64,000 nt of DNA from Prostheceraeus crozeri. Taxonomy: Eukaryota; Platyhelminthes; Polycladida; Euryleptidae. The notes beneath the pieces were generated by a model that was given only the letters and a program-made list of their open reading frames with translations, had not been told where the DNA came from and ran no database searches. Made by a program: the position numbers and the translations under genes. Shown in pieces: positions 12,728 to 24,264 of the stretch (positions are counted from its first letter, which is position 1; each line of letters opens with the position of its first letter). The stretch is from assembly GCA_907163375.1 (NCBI GenBank), contig CAJQUW010012540.1:1-64000 (forward strand), given 5' to 3'.

Positions 12728-13251
12728 CCACAGAATTAGACAGCTCGTCTCTTCTTCTGTTTGCCTAGAAAGGAAGCATTGGAACATGTAATGCCTATGA
12801 AATGGCACAATCTGCTAACTAAATACCATAGAAATCGAATAATGAGCAGCCAGTTTAACATTAAACACGCAAAATTGTCTGAAGTTTCAGTGACAGTTAT
12901 CAACCGGATCACACAGCAAAGAGACACAGTCGATGTCAAGTTCTACAGAGAAGTTTGTGAACGTTTTTTCGTGCGCCTGCTAACTTTTTTAATAATGATC
13001 GGACTGCCCAACATTATCGAGAAAACTTCTGCGCAATGATCTGAATTCTTCGAATATGAAGGAGTCGTAGCGTTCGGAGCATTTTAAAGGAATTCAGAGC
13101 AATTCGCAAGCGACGCACGACTATTTTTCCTATCTCTGTAAGATATTAAAAATTTCTTTTTGCCCACTTATTAAGTTCCTTCATGTGCCATTGTTTTGAA
13201 TCAGTTTGCACTTCTAGCAAAGTGATGCGGTTAAACAATCTAATTCTGTGG
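12728..13251 (+). mobile_element. CCACAGAATTAGA transposon, copy A, with conserved ORF
   Basis: A 524-bp element starts CCACAGAATTAGA and ends with the complement TCTAATTCTGTGG. It is flanked on both sides by the same six bases TTTTAA (12722-12727, 13252-13257). Inside, the plus strand encodes about 90 codons, with TARLFF, MKWHNLLTKYH, SSQFNIKHAKL and KFYREVCERFF blocks, shared almost unchanged with copy B at 27441-27932. I do not recognise the protein. It may be a remnant of the parent element's protein or a captured exon. Relative to copy B it carries an extra stretch of about 55 bases near 13035. Confidence 0.7.
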
Positions 13252-13257
13252 TTTTAA

Positions 13258-14112
13258 CTATGAATTTCAAGAGCAAAACGATGGAAGTACCACTTTTTGT
13301 CAAGTTTGTAGCTCTTTTGTTATTTCAACGCAATTAATAAAGAAAAACTAAACAAATGCAACTAAAAAATTAAGATCCATTAAATGATAACAACAAGGCA
13401 CGGAAAGACCAATGCAGAGGCAGTTAACATCAGAAACGTTTCACGAGGCTCAACCGAATCGAGTTCAAAGAAGACTAGTGCTATGATTTATTTTCAATAC
13501 TGAACTGAACCTCTGATTACTATTTCATTGATTTTTGTGATACACACACTTCAAATTCTATGATTTCAAATGATTTAGCAGTTGATTTCTTTATAATAGG
13601 AAATTATATTTGTCTCCGTGCATGCATTGTAGATATCCTATCGCCTTATTTCACCTGTAAAGCAGATTATTGCCCGCGCGGGAAATAATATTTACTCCAA
13701 TGCAAGGGAAGGAGCACAATCTATGCCAGTTATGAGTCCTCTTGTCCTGCTTTAGTATAGACTAGATCTGTGAATAGATATTTGCAAAATTGATCAGGTG
13801 AAATTTCTACCCAAAGACTCTTGATAATCATAGACATGTCAATCAGAATCTGTCCTTGATTATGATAGCACGACGTCAAATAAAATTCTTTGCGCAACTC
13901 GTGCATAAGATTGCTTCATAACTCGCTAGATTTAGATAGTAATAAGTAATGAAGATTTATCGACTGTTATCCACCTACAGATATAAATATCATGGCGGGC
14001 TTATTAACGAATACTAGTATATAAAGAAGCTAGAAAATTCTTGTGGATATTAGTAATTGTATTTCTATTTAATATGACAAAGATTAGAAATCATACTCGT
14101 ACAAACAAAAGT
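13258..14112. other. No gene recognised
   Basis: Nothing recognisable. The left end of the neighbouring Harbinger element should lie in or near 13850-14100, but I could not identify its terminal repeat. Confidence 0.4.
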
Positions 14113-15134
14113 CTAAGAAATCGAAAAATAGTTGATGAGATGCTGCCTCCGCTGCATGGTTTCCTCGTATGGAAGGTTGTCTTCTGGGAAATCTTCATCT
14201 TCGTTGATTTCTGGAATGTCTGATGGTGAAGTCATGTATTTGATGCACATGTTATGCAGCACTGCGCATGTTTCTATTATTTCGCAAGCAAATTCCGGAG
14301 ATTTTACTCTCAGAGGCGTTTGCAAAACAGCAAACCTTTGTTTCAGAAGACCGAAGGCACGTTCTATCACAGATCTAGTTGACTTGTGAGCAGTATTGAA
14401 TCGTCTTTCTGGTTCCGTTTCTGGACGTCTTACGGGTGGAATGAGCCAGTCACAGCATGGGTAAGCTGAATCTCCCAACAGAATTGGCAGAAGGAGATGG
14501 CCTCCATCCTGTATTGTAAAGCCGTTGTAGTTAACTATTCCTCAACACTCTGGCATTATGCACACTGCCAGGGTATCGTGCACTGACGAAATAAAACTCT
14601 AACTTTGATCCACATACGAATAATGCGTTAATTGAATGATTTCCATGCCTATCCATAAACTGATGTTCGTTCTCAGATGGGGCTTGTATCTGCACTAATG
14701 TCCCATCCATCAACCCACAAACATACGGCATTCCACCAATCGCAAAAAGTTGCTGTTGAACATTTGCAACATTTTACAGAAAATGTACGAATTCTGCTTG
14801 CAATGTTCCATTGATTGCGGCTACGACTGAGTGGATTGCGCGGCAAACAGAACTTTTGTGCACACCATGGGCATCGCCAGTTATATGGTAAAATGCTTTT
14901 CCACTGAGAAACCTTAGACATAAAAGGATCTGTTGTCTGGGAGACAGAGCATGGCTTCTTAGTCGTGTGTCGCAATTCGTTTCCAATACGTGCTTCAATG
15001 TACTGTACCATCTCTTCATTTAGCCTAAATTTTTCCTTGTGCTCCTCATCGATAACGTCAAAATTCGTTCTGTCTTTATATATACGTTCGCGGCTAATTC
15101 GGGCTTCAAAATAAATTTTACTTTCCGCTTTCAA
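14113..15134 (-). pseudogene. PIF/Harbinger transposase (broken)
   Basis: Minus-strand pieces in three frames together cover a HARBI1-like DDE transposase. The N-terminal helix-turn-helix part contains LSPRQQILLCLRFLSG and VHKSSVCRAIHSVV (about 14774-15019). The first catalytic aspartate is in CGLMDGTLVQI (14531-14731), the second in GDSAYP, and the glutamate in VIERAFGLLKQRF (14113-14478). The second D and the E are 35 residues apart, the spacing expected for this superfamily. At least two frame changes separate the pieces, so this copy is dead. Introns are unlikely because neighbouring pieces nearly abut. The right end is at about 15240-15429. Confidence 0.85.
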
Positions 15135-15239
15135 AATCTATTTGTAATTGCATCAAATTGTGAAAGAATAGATCTATAACTAGAATAGACTAGAATAACT
15201 AGAATATAACTAAGAATAGATCTAATAAACTCTATCAGT

Positions 15240-15429
15240 GAATCGACCGCTTTGTTATTAGCTCATGAATATTATTCGTCGTTTGTGCAACAGCTTATTG
15301 ATAGAAATTATGAGGTAATGAAAATCTCGTGAACTAATGAATTTCATTAGTTAATAAATGTTTCCTGCAACTGTGCCGGAATTGCTAGCTAATAATATTA
15401 GCTAATGAAGTTTTGTGCAATAGGCCCCT
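15240..15429. mobile_element. Right end of the Harbinger element
   Basis: Read inward from about 15429 on the minus strand the sequence begins GGCCTATTGCACAAAACTTC and continues with AT-rich inverted words (TTAGCTAATATTATTAGCTA). A GGCCTATTGCA-like terminus is common in animal Harbinger elements. The opposite terminus is not recognisable, so the end and the 3-bp duplication remain unproven. Confidence 0.45.
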
Positions 15430-16233
15430 GGCCGGACCCTCGAAGACGATTTTGGCGTCCTATAAGTTTGTAAGTTTGAAGAGTTGTATTCAAAGTGACT
15501 AACACGCGATAAATGTTACAGGATTAATTTCTCTTTTAACTATTTTTTCGATAATCACTTCAATGAGAACAGAGGTGTAACCAAACAATTGAGGTGAATG
15601 TTATAGAACGCACATGTGAAAATAATCTCAATGTGTAATTTTTTCATCCAAATTTGATACTATGGCGCATGCACAGATTCAATTGCATGACTTCATAAGA
15701 TTCTTTTGCGCTTGTTCATGTGCACAATACTTTGCGCGGATAACTACGCAGATTCTGTTGAGCAGCATTCTAGGCGGGATCTACTGCGCAAATGACTCTG
15801 CATGAACAACTTTGAGATCTTTATCACACAGGTGTATGCAAGACCATGCCTCATACAGAAAAATGTAGTTTCATCTGATCATTGACAAGTACAGAAATTG
15901 CCAGACTGAGCAAATGATTGATAGGCTATTCATGCGAAGTATTGTTGCAATAACTTACCCGTCATTTCGAGTGTTGACAAGTGAACACGAGGTGATAATT
16001 TGAGTCTTAGGACCAGCGTATGGCAAATTTTCATCTTCAGCATCCCAACAGCATTCGGGAGAAATTGCTGGATGTTGTTGGAATCTGTTGTCAACGATCA
16101 TGTAGGACATCTAAAAATTGAATGACCGGTGAATATCTTCAGCATCTCATTCTAATGCATGTACCGCATGACGTGAAGAATCTTTCAATTAACATAATAT
16201 TCAAATTATCTCGCATCTAATGGCATTGAATAA
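15430..16233. other. No gene recognised
   Basis: About 800 bases with no recognisable exon or repeat. Confidence 0.4.
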
Positions 16234-16257
16234 TAAGTAAGTAAGTAAGTAAGTAAG
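16234..16257. repeat. (TAAG)n microsatellite at LINE 3' end
   Basis: Six TAAG/AAGT units directly follow the minus-strand AATAAACGCC of the LINE. On the coding strand this reads AATAAACGCC then (TTAC)n, a typical simple-repeat LINE terminus. Confidence 0.8.
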
Positions 16258-18801
16258 GCGTTTATTCATAAGAAATTGAAAATCATACAATTCATTTATA
16301 GTACATATAGAAAAGCGAAATAGATACAGAATGATGATTTCACGCAAAAGACACATAAGACACTTATTTCAAACTATTTGCAAGTGAGCACGCGTACGGA
16401 ATAGAAGTGCGTTGTCGTCGTTCAGTTCTGCATTGAGGTAAACATAAATGTCCACTGTATATCAGTCTCTCAGGTATCAGATGATGAAGGGGATGATTTA
16501 CATTTTGCTCACATTTTCTGAAATAATTAATAGTAGCTCTCTTAAACACAAGTTCAATACTTTCAAAATCAGTACATTTACAACGAGATCCGCATATTAA
16601 AGAATGTGCTCTGTTTTGTAGACTTTCAAACATCAACATGTGCTTAGCAAATAGTCTTCCATAAATTGGACATCCATAGGTGAACAATGATACAATCAAG
16701 GACTTATATATAATTTTTAAATCATGAACGCTAAGTGTTTTTTAAGCACTATTAAGATGTACAAGCGCTAGATGCACGCTTCAAAACTGACAAAATCTGC
16801 TCGTTCCAAACAAGTTTCGCATTAAGCACAAATCCCAAAAGATGTACAGATGTTCTATCAGTATATGTAGACGCTACATGGACATTACCACGAGAACAAT
16901 CGTGATCTGCAGATCTTTTTATGCATAGTTTCGAGCATTTTGAAAAATTCATGGAAAACCCCATATCAGAAAGTACAGCCTCAAAAGCGGGTACGTTCGA
17001 AGCAAAATTAGGTATTATTGGCTCAATTACATTGACGTCATCAGCGTACATTACAATTGTTGAGTTCATACATTTTTTTGAAAGGTAACCCATAAAAGCC
17101 GCAAACAGATAGGGCCCTAACACTGATCCCTGTGGGATACCCGAAATGACGTTAAACACAGGGCCTGATACATTGCATAAAGTGACAAATTGTTTACGGC
17201 CAGTCAGATAGGATTTCAACCACGATAGGAAACCGTGATCGAAATCAGCACAGTTCAAATGATTCAACAACCGATTATGACTCAAAGTATCAAACGCTTT
17301 TGTTATATCAAGTGAGTATAAATGCACAACAGAAACCTCAGGAGAATCAAGAGACAAGGTCAAGTTGTTGACAACACTGATTAGAGCACTGGTAGTGGAT
17401 CCAAGAGGGCGAAAAGCATGTTGTTGTGGTCCATATAATGAAATGAGATCTCTCCTTATACGATCCAGTATTAGCTGCTCAAACACTTTTGAGATAACCG
17501 AAAGAACAGATATGGGTCTGAAGTCACTTATCGTTGGTCTAGCTTTCTTCGGTATTGGAGAAATTTTACTAATTTTAAACGCAGATGGAAACGTTTTTTC
17601 AGCAATAGAACGATTGAATATTATGGGCAGAGGTTTGCAAAGCCATTCAGCACCTTCTCTCAAAATACGAGGAGGGATATTGTCGGGACCGGATGATTTC
17701 TTGTTGCTTAATTTTGCAAGCTTAAGGAAAACTTCGTCTGCTGATATTACCCAATTAAAGTCTGCGTCGATGATTGGGTGTAGGGGAACATCATTGGGAT
17801 TAAAGTTTGAATAAAAATCGCAAGATAGTGCCACAACGGTTAGTTCAATGCCATTATTCATATGAATCAAGTTGTGAATGCCACTTGTGCTGGACTTGTT
17901 ACGGACCCCGTTTACCACATTCCATATGTGCTTGTTGGATTCACAGCTTTTATTAGCCCACATCTTCTTAGCCTTTATTATTTCAAGTTTCACCTTTTCT
18001 TTGTAGTGATGGAAAAGATCCCACTTTCTGGCTCTATATGCCTCCCACCTTCTGTTGATGAGCGATTTCAATAAAGGGGTAACCCAAGGTTTATCACGAT
18101 TTGACATCACGACGTTTTCACGAGGGATAAAGTCCATAGCCGTATGCAGCAGCTGGTAGAAACGCATACACATGTCTTCGACGTTTACTTCCGAATTTAA
18201 AAGATAGTCAAAATCAATGGTGGACAAAAAATTGTTAAACATAGCAATATTTGATGAACGATAGTCCCACACTAAGACAGACCGTTCGAAAACATTTACA
18301 TCAAGCGGTGTTTTAGGGCTCAAGATTACACAGTTGTGATCGGAGTTACTGATTGGCGGACCGATACGCGCTGAATCTTCATAAAGTACATCTAAATCTG
18401 GAGTTACCCAAATGTGGTCAAGAATAGAGAACAGTCTCGTTGAGGATACAACCTTATTAGTGAAGCTAAAATCAATAGAGAAAAAGTCAGTAGAGAAAAA
18501 GTCAGTAGAGAAATCGTTAAAGTCGCCGCTGACAACAAACGATTGGTCAGGGTTGTTTTCTAACAAGCGGTCTAACTCACCTATCAAAAACAATGAGATT
18601 AGACGATGACTTTCGACTGACAGTCCAGGAGGAATATATAATACAAAAAAAATGATGTTACGCCTTATCAAAGAAATAATCAAACATTCTATACACGAAG
18701 GTTTGTCGATACATGGGGCAATTACATAAGGCACGAACTCAGTTCGCACCCACGCACAAACACCTCCTCCTTTTTTACATACTCGGTCATCACGTAAAAA
18801 C
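16258..18801 (-). mobile_element. LINE, 3' part: ORF2 from mid-endonuclease to tail
   Basis: A non-LTR retrotransposon of the CR1/L2/jockey-like group that copies itself by target-primed reverse transcription. The main open frame is 16752-18749 (665 codons). It starts inside the AP-type endonuclease (SGDFNDF, then LDHIWVTPDLD and SDHNCVIL near residue 135) and runs through the reverse transcriptase, with FRPLGSTTSALI, SLDITKAFDTLSHN, GIPQGSVLGPYLF near residue 535 and the catalytic MYADDVNV near 568. A further tail frame (16364-16699) carries LQNRAHSLICGS and VNHPLHHLIPERLIYSG. An 18-base unit is duplicated near 18480-18512, giving repeated STDFF. The frame upstream of 18749 stays open into DDRVCKKGGGVCAWVR up to the mariner insertion at 18803. 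The element is otherwise well preserved, so it is fairly young. Confidence 0.9.
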
Positions 18802-18846
18802 TACACTGTAATCTGGCACCAAGCGCCACACACTAAAAAAAACAGT

Positions 18847-19080
18847 TTACTTTTCAATGTATAATCCGTTTCTCGTTAAGGCATTGGTTGTCTCCTGCGA
18901 GGTGTGAATCGGAGCATTGTCATGAAGCAAGTAGAGGGGACTGTTTCGTGGCTTTCTTATTTTCTGCCTCGCTTCAGATGTTTCATTCGATGGAGCTTTG
19001 AATTCCGCGAAGCCGCGGATCAGGAGGTATCGTATCACACTGCGATATTCGACTGAAGACACGCTTGTCACATCCATCAT
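18847..19080 (-). pseudogene. Mariner transposase, internally deleted
   Basis: The reading frame joins an N-terminal helix-turn-helix segment (EYRSVIRYLLIRGF, cf. the RSVIKFLFLKG block of mariner) directly to a C-terminal catalytic segment (YLLHDNAPIHTSQ, the second catalytic aspartate in HDN). The middle of the protein, including the first aspartate, is missing and the frame stops soon after (GLYIEK). It is therefore a non-functional deletion derivative inside the 18804-22349 element. Confidence 0.75.
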
Positions 19081-19199
19081 GAAAACTGATAGAACAAAGA
19101 ACCATCGTTGACACGGATTTCTTAATGAATGCGTGCTGAATGAACTTCACTGATTGATATCGTAACACATGAAGCAATTAACAAAAGACGTGCAATATT

Positions 19200-22100
19200 C
19201 ATGGCAAAGATATCCGTCAAATAAGGTACAAATCAAAATCAATCTAACTATAACAATAAGACAAATCGGATCTCGATCAATTCAGAAAATACAGAAATTC
19301 ATGTTAAAATGTAAAAATATTTTTTAAAAATAGAAAACTGACCGGAAAAATTTCGGCGACCATATTTCTCATGCCTTAAAGACCTAAATTTACATCTGAA
19401 GTAGTATTCGTTATCACAGGTTATCTGCAAGTAGGTTAGTCCGGGACATTTTGGATCACACCACGTACGTGAATCATTCTCCGCTTCATCTCTCCGAGGC
19501 TATGTAGCTGGCTTTGACTTCGAGTGGCAAGTTGACTTTCTGTCAGTGATATTGTAATTAAATTGTTTAGTGAAATTATCTGTTGAAGTTGTGCAGTTGT
19601 AAATTGCAAATATATGGGTATCATGATGTCATGCCAGGAGACTACATCTTTCCCATTAACGTCGATCGAAATACTGGATAAATGGAAAAGAAATATAATA
19701 AGACTTGAAGCCAAATGGCCAAAAATCTGCATTCTACATTTTATCGTGATCGTCAATCGTGACAGATATACTGATCAATCTGGTTCATCAACCAACGGCA
19801 GCTCTGAAAAATGAGGTGAGTTTCCTGTTGCTCTCGTAGCCTATTCGAAAGAGTTGTAATGCATGCATGCTGTATAGCACTAATGTAAATCGAGTCTGCG
19901 ACTTCTGTAGTTAAAATGACACTTTTCATAACGGACTTAATTACTAATTATAAATCAAAAAGCTGTAAATTTTCGAGGTAGGCATACATTGTATTTGTCA
20001 ATTCGCGTTATCTGTGCTCGGTGAAGCCTCTGAGAAGCAAATGCGTACCTTCAATGCAAAGTTCTAAATGCTTTGATGTACACATGTATCATTTATGTGT
20101 GGTCAATTATATTCAGAATATTCGAAAATTCGTTTATCTCAATGAATTTTAATAGAAATACAACAATCAATTTTGTAGTTAGTTTATTGGAGGCACAATG
20201 TAACCATTTATCACAACTGTTAGTCAGATAATAGTATAGACATCGAAAAAATGCAGTAGACGACACAGAAGGACATTCGTTTCCATTATGTAGTAGAAGT
20301 CTTTCCTGATTCATACATTTAAGAAGAAACATCATTGTAAACATGTGCTTAAAATTTCGCACTCAATCTTTTAAACGTTTTTATCTAATCTATTAAAATT
20401 CTGCTGCCATATAGTTGTGAACTCGCTTAATAAATATCAAAATATATGAAATTCCGGATGTTGAACTATGGGCCAACAGACTACTGACAAATTAAAACTT
20501 CTATACTTCTGTATAAAATCTTAATATCCTTCTTGTCAGTTTTTCTACAATGTCCAGACACTATGGATACAAACGTATTTTTAATGTACGGCGAGTGTTC
20601 CACTTCTATAAATATTCAGTCCATCCTGTTGGTAAAAGTAAATCCATTTTAGCAATTAAAGTATCTTTCTCTATTCATATCAGTCATTACTATTAAGTTC
20701 TCAACGTAGCATGATATCAAGGCAAAAATAGACTCCAGCACAAAAAACAGTCATTAACACAAAAAGAAGATTAATTAATTAATAAAGAATGTTTCTATTC
20801 TGTAAAAATACATGATAAGGTAATTCTCATAGCAAGAAAATGTCCGCCTAGGGAATGGAACTTTTTTATTCTTTTTCATAAATCATCTCATGATCTTTCC
20901 ATTTTTTAATTTTTATAAATTTTCTGACGACGATCTATATAAGCCATGCCAGTTATTATTTTTGAAGTCAACTTAGCTCATGCATGTTTGGTAGAGACCT
21001 GTGACGCTCATATTGTTTTCATCTGATTAATAAGTACGGCTACTTGTTGTCGACAAATAGAAGTTTGCAGGACAGTGCATGTTGTCTGAAGTGGAGAGTC
21101 AATAAGAAACATATGCAGTATTGCATTAGAACTTTCAAACGAAAGTTGCATAATATTTGCTATTTTTTGGAGATATGAAGCTCGTAAATTTCCATAATCG
21201 TTTCAATCATTTTATCAAAGTACATGTGTATGTATTCAATTCAGCATTGATAAATTAAATAAATCAAAAACTTCGAATTTTTGAAGAAATCATAATTTGT
21301 TCAGCCTGCTGCATGTAACATGTAGATCTGACGTCCTTATTATTTTCTTCCTGATTTCCCATAGTTCCTAACTAAAATTCCTTTTTCTTTTCAGCAATCA
21401 TTTCGACTGGAATATCAGTGAATACTAATATATGGTGTCCAAATATTATATATGTGCTTTGACGGATGCAGCATCTATGCCACCAAGGTACATGTAGTCT
21501 TGTTTCTGACATATAATCTCCAACGCAATCGACAGTATTTGGCCACCACAGAGACTGCTGGCAGGACTTCTTCGTGTGCGTCACATCTTCACCAAGATCA
21601 GTGCACAGATCTGTGAATTTTTTGGTGTCATAAATTACTTTGAATTCTTTAGTTTCCATCTTTCTAAAATAATTCCTTGATGATTTCCATGATGTTTTAG
21701 ATCGTAATTTACTTGAACAATAATAGAGATTGATTTGCATATCTAGAGCACTTAATTGTTATTCGATATTCGCATCTTGAGAGAATCTATTTGTCGCTTT
21801 ATCTCTATTACAACTGTTGATCTCCGATTTCACACATGCTTTTATCCACATAATTCTGTAATAAATATCCTTTTTACTGTTTATTATGTAGCATTTTATT
21901 TTTTCAAGGCCAAAATTTTCATTGTACATGTATACATGAGATTTCTTTGCATCTGTTACATAAATAGACCTGTGATTGTATTGGGTGTCAATTTTATAAA
22001 TGAATTTCAGTAAAGTTTGTTTTATGTATTCGAATTGTACGACATGTTCTCTTGCATTACAGTACTACAGGGGTCAAAGGGTTCTTATTTCTTTAGAGGG

Positions 22101-22250
22101 TTGTTTGTAAAGCAAGAAATAAATATTGAATGAATATAATGAGAGCTTTGTCTGCAATAAATCTCAATGCGTAACCCGTCTATTGCTGAATAAAGATAGT
22201 AGTGTGCATTTTCATAAGGGAAAAGTAGAATATGGCATTGAAAAAATGTT
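19200..22250. other. Unidentified interior of the mariner-type block
   Basis: About 3 kb of AT-rich DNA without recognisable genes. Open frames at 19436-19756 (-), 20093-20362 (-) and 21372-21740 (-) match nothing I know. It may be a second insertion into the mariner or DNA trapped between two mariner ends. Confidence 0.4.
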
Positions 22251-22351
22251 TTAGGAGGTGAGAGGCTAGCCTTCTAAAAGGCGCATGCTTTAGGATTTTT
22301 TTATTAGTTACGAATAGTGTCTTGCTTTAGGAGGTGCTGGTTTACAGTGTA

Positions 22352-22524
22352 TAACCATCAATAGAAAATAGTGAGTCGTCAATGGCAGGATGAAGCCATG
22401 ATTCAGTCACAAAGATCAAATCAGGATGGATTTTGGAAATGGTCAGACAAAACTCATCAAATTTATTAAAGATGGACCGTACATTTGAAAGAAAAAGTTT
22501 CGGGGCGCATGCATTCGTTTCCAC
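22352..22524 (-). pseudogene. LINE ORF2, N-terminal endonuclease piece
   Basis: Translates as LFLSNVRSIFNKFDEF, KIHPDLIFVTESWLHPAI and FSIDGY, the first half of the AP-like endonuclease with the ESWL metal-binding glutamate motif. It stops at the mariner insertion and its continuation is at 18801. The ORF2 frame is open upstream and overlaps the end of ORF1. Confidence 0.85.
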
Positions 22525-22528
22525 ATTT

Positions 22529-23170
22529 TTATAACGAGAATGTTCGCATTTTGAAGTTGACGGAAGATGATGACTTAAAACATTTCGCGAAAATTGAAGT
22601 TATGACATCTTCACCGTTCATTTTCCTTTCGCGAACCTCTTTCCTCAGTCTGAGTTGAACCTCACGTTCTAGACGTGTTAGATCAGCTCTGACATAAAGT
22701 CTGGAGTACAGGGGAGATTCGCGAAGCAGTTTTGATTCACGCAGCACTTCTATTCTCTGTTTCGGGTCCGTCAAAACAACCCTGAGTGACCGCTTATTGT
22801 CATTTCGAGGTCGCCCAATACGGGAAACCCTTTCAATACTTATTTCAGATTTACCAATAGTTCGAAAAACATCGTTACACTTTTGCAGGTCTTCCAGTGC
22901 ACGTTCCGCAACAGATCCACTAGTAGGTTCAAGCAAACCTGAAATCATTATGTTGTTTTTTCTTATATCTCTTTCTCTTAATTCATCACAAATCATCGAT
23001 AGATCTTTACCAGTATCGCAATTTTTAATTTCATTGTACTTAGTTATCAGTTCGATGTTCTCGGATTCTAGCTTGCACACACGGGATGCAAGTGAAGATA
23101 CGGTTGCCTTTAAAGATTCAATCTCTTGTTTAAGTGAAGCAATGATATCGTTTTTGAAAGTCTCCAACAT
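22529..23170 (-). CDS. LINE ORF1 (coiled-coil nucleic-acid-binding protein)
   Basis: The first ATG in the frame is at 23170, giving about 213 residues. The N-terminal third is a heptad-like coiled coil (IIASLKQEIESLKATVSSL, then VCKLESENIELITKYNEI). The remainder is a basic domain with NNIMISGLLEP, SIERVSRIGRPR, KRSLRVVLTDPKQR and YVRADLTRLEREVQLRLRKEVRERK. This layout matches ORF1 proteins of L1-like and invertebrate LINEs, where ORF1 trimers package the RNA. It ends in the TTATAA that overlaps the ORF2 frame. It looks intact and belongs with the ORF2 pieces at 22352-22524 and 16258-18801. Confidence 0.8.
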   Translation of the reverse strand: MLETFKNDIIASLKQEIESLKATVSSLASRVCKLESENIELITKYNEIKNCDTGKDLSMICDELRERDIRKNNIMISGLLEPTSGSVAERALEDLQKCNDVFRTIGKSEISIERVSRIGRPRNDNKRSLRVVLTDPKQRIEVLRESKLLRESPLYSRLYVRADLTRLEREVQLRLRKEVRERKMNGEDVITSIFAKCFKSSSSVNFKMRTFSL

Positions 23171-23765
23171 CGATTTCAATACATCAATTGTGACTTCCGA
23201 TTGTGAATTCCCTCTTGTCGTTCTCTAACTTGGTGGGTTTGTAGGGGCATGTTATAACAAGATAGTGATAATGATAAGATTCGACGACACAGATCACGTG
23301 ATGAAAAATCGATATTCTGGATTTATACGCGCAGGGGGACCTCTAGCAGACGCGTTAATAACAGCTGATTTAGAATCAACAGCTGACAATACCAGCCGGT
23401 CAGCAACCAATATGAAAAGTCGCCGAAGAGAACAATGACACACTGATAGCGATGACGTAAGATAGACACACAATGTACTGGAGATGAGAGGCAGGGAGCA
23501 GAATTCAATGCGATTTGACAATAGAATCCAACAAAATCCCAAATTAACTGCAAAAACGGCAGTAATGAGGATAACCAACGCAAGAAAAAGAAAGACCAGG
23601 GGAAAGCGATCCGAACGAGTGCAAAAATCAGGCGTAATGACCACACAAGGACCACCAGAACCAACACAATAAACGTAAGATTCGATAGACAGCAAGAGCG
23701 CACAACCGACCAACACGATGCGTTGATGAAAAAAATACCAGGGTCTTCAGTTCGGGTGCACATCG
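23171..23765 (-). mobile_element. LINE 5' leader
   Basis: Upstream of ORF1 two minus-strand frames stay open and very hydrophobic (for example FLFLALVILITAVFAV). With no match to a known protein and two overlapping frames open together, I read this as the LINE 5' UTR. The 5' end of the element is not marked by a visible target duplication. Confidence 0.45.
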
Positions 23766-24167
23766 TTTACATGACAAGTTGGTTAGACCTTTTACATTTC
23801 ATTCTTTGTAAACAACTATTTCGAATATTTCCAAGATGGAGAGACATGACCAACTCGAAGTCCTGCGGCTCAGTGGTTGCTGATATCTCACTCACCTGTC
23901 CCTGTTTTCTTCCTTATTTCCAGAAGATGCTGTCAAATGGAATATCGATCTTCTGAGGTTCCAATCTGATCGCAAGTGTTCATAGCCTTACCTCGTCAAC
24001 AACACGTCTTTGAGTTATATTTTATAAGGATTTCACAGGCACATGCTAATTAGATGAGATTATTTGAATATGACAGATTCACATCGCAGCGATAGAAGAC
24101 GGCGAATTGAAATGAGTTCATTATTTAGACTCAAAGTACACCGCATATTTTCCACCTCTGATTATCC

Positions 24168-24257
24168 TCAACCTTCCAAATTAAGTATGTCCCCAAAATC
24201 TAGATTTGATGATGATTTTTTCAATGTGAGAATAGTGAACATTGAATTTGAACACAC
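24168..24257 (-). CDS. Possible last exon of bestrophin B
   Basis: A minus-strand frame follows a good acceptor (ATTTCAG, 24258-24264) and reads VCSNSMFTILTLKK, then NLDFGDILNLEG and stop. Its phase fits the phase-0 end of the exon at 25793-25873. However, it lacks the VDExHxxLP block that normally follows the calcium clasp, so an intermediate exon would be missing or lost. Weak candidate. Confidence 0.2.
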   Translation of the reverse strand: MCSNSMFTILTLKKSSSNLDFGDILNLEG

Positions 24258-24264
24258 CTGAAAT

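Larger units (their letters stand above)
18804..22349 (-). mobile_element. Mariner-type element inserted in the LINE
   Basis: This 3,546-bp block splits the LINE endonuclease. Its ends are inverted repeats (CACTGTAATCTGGCACC at 18804-18820 and GGTGCTGGTTTACAGTG at 22333-22349, 14 of 17 matching). TA flanks both sides (18802-18803, 22350-22351), the mariner target duplication. Removing block and one TA brings LINE sequence ending IDGY directly next to FLRDDRVCKKGGG, as expected for an uninterrupted endonuclease apart from a single-base frame change. Only the left 300 bp is recognisably mariner. About 3 kb inside has no family I recognise, far more than a standard 1.3-kb mariner. Confidence 0.85.

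Noticed and set aside
12736-12939. Minus-strand frame conserved in both CCACAGAATTAGA copies
   Set aside because: It is the complement of the better-supported plus-strand frame; conservation follows from copy similarity.
21372-21740. 122-codon minus-strand frame inside the mariner block
   Set aside because: No recognisable motif, and no good splice sites or homology to the bestrophin tail that might be expected here.
23294-23763. Two long hydrophobic minus-strand frames that look like membrane proteins
   Set aside because: They overlap in different frames directly upstream of LINE ORF1 and match no known family; they are better read as LINE leader sequence.
23930-23990. Minus-strand IDIPFDSIFWK as the missing bestrophin motif after the clasp
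   Set aside because: Only a weak match to the LPxxxxDxFW pattern, immediately followed by a stop, and adjacent to the LINE.
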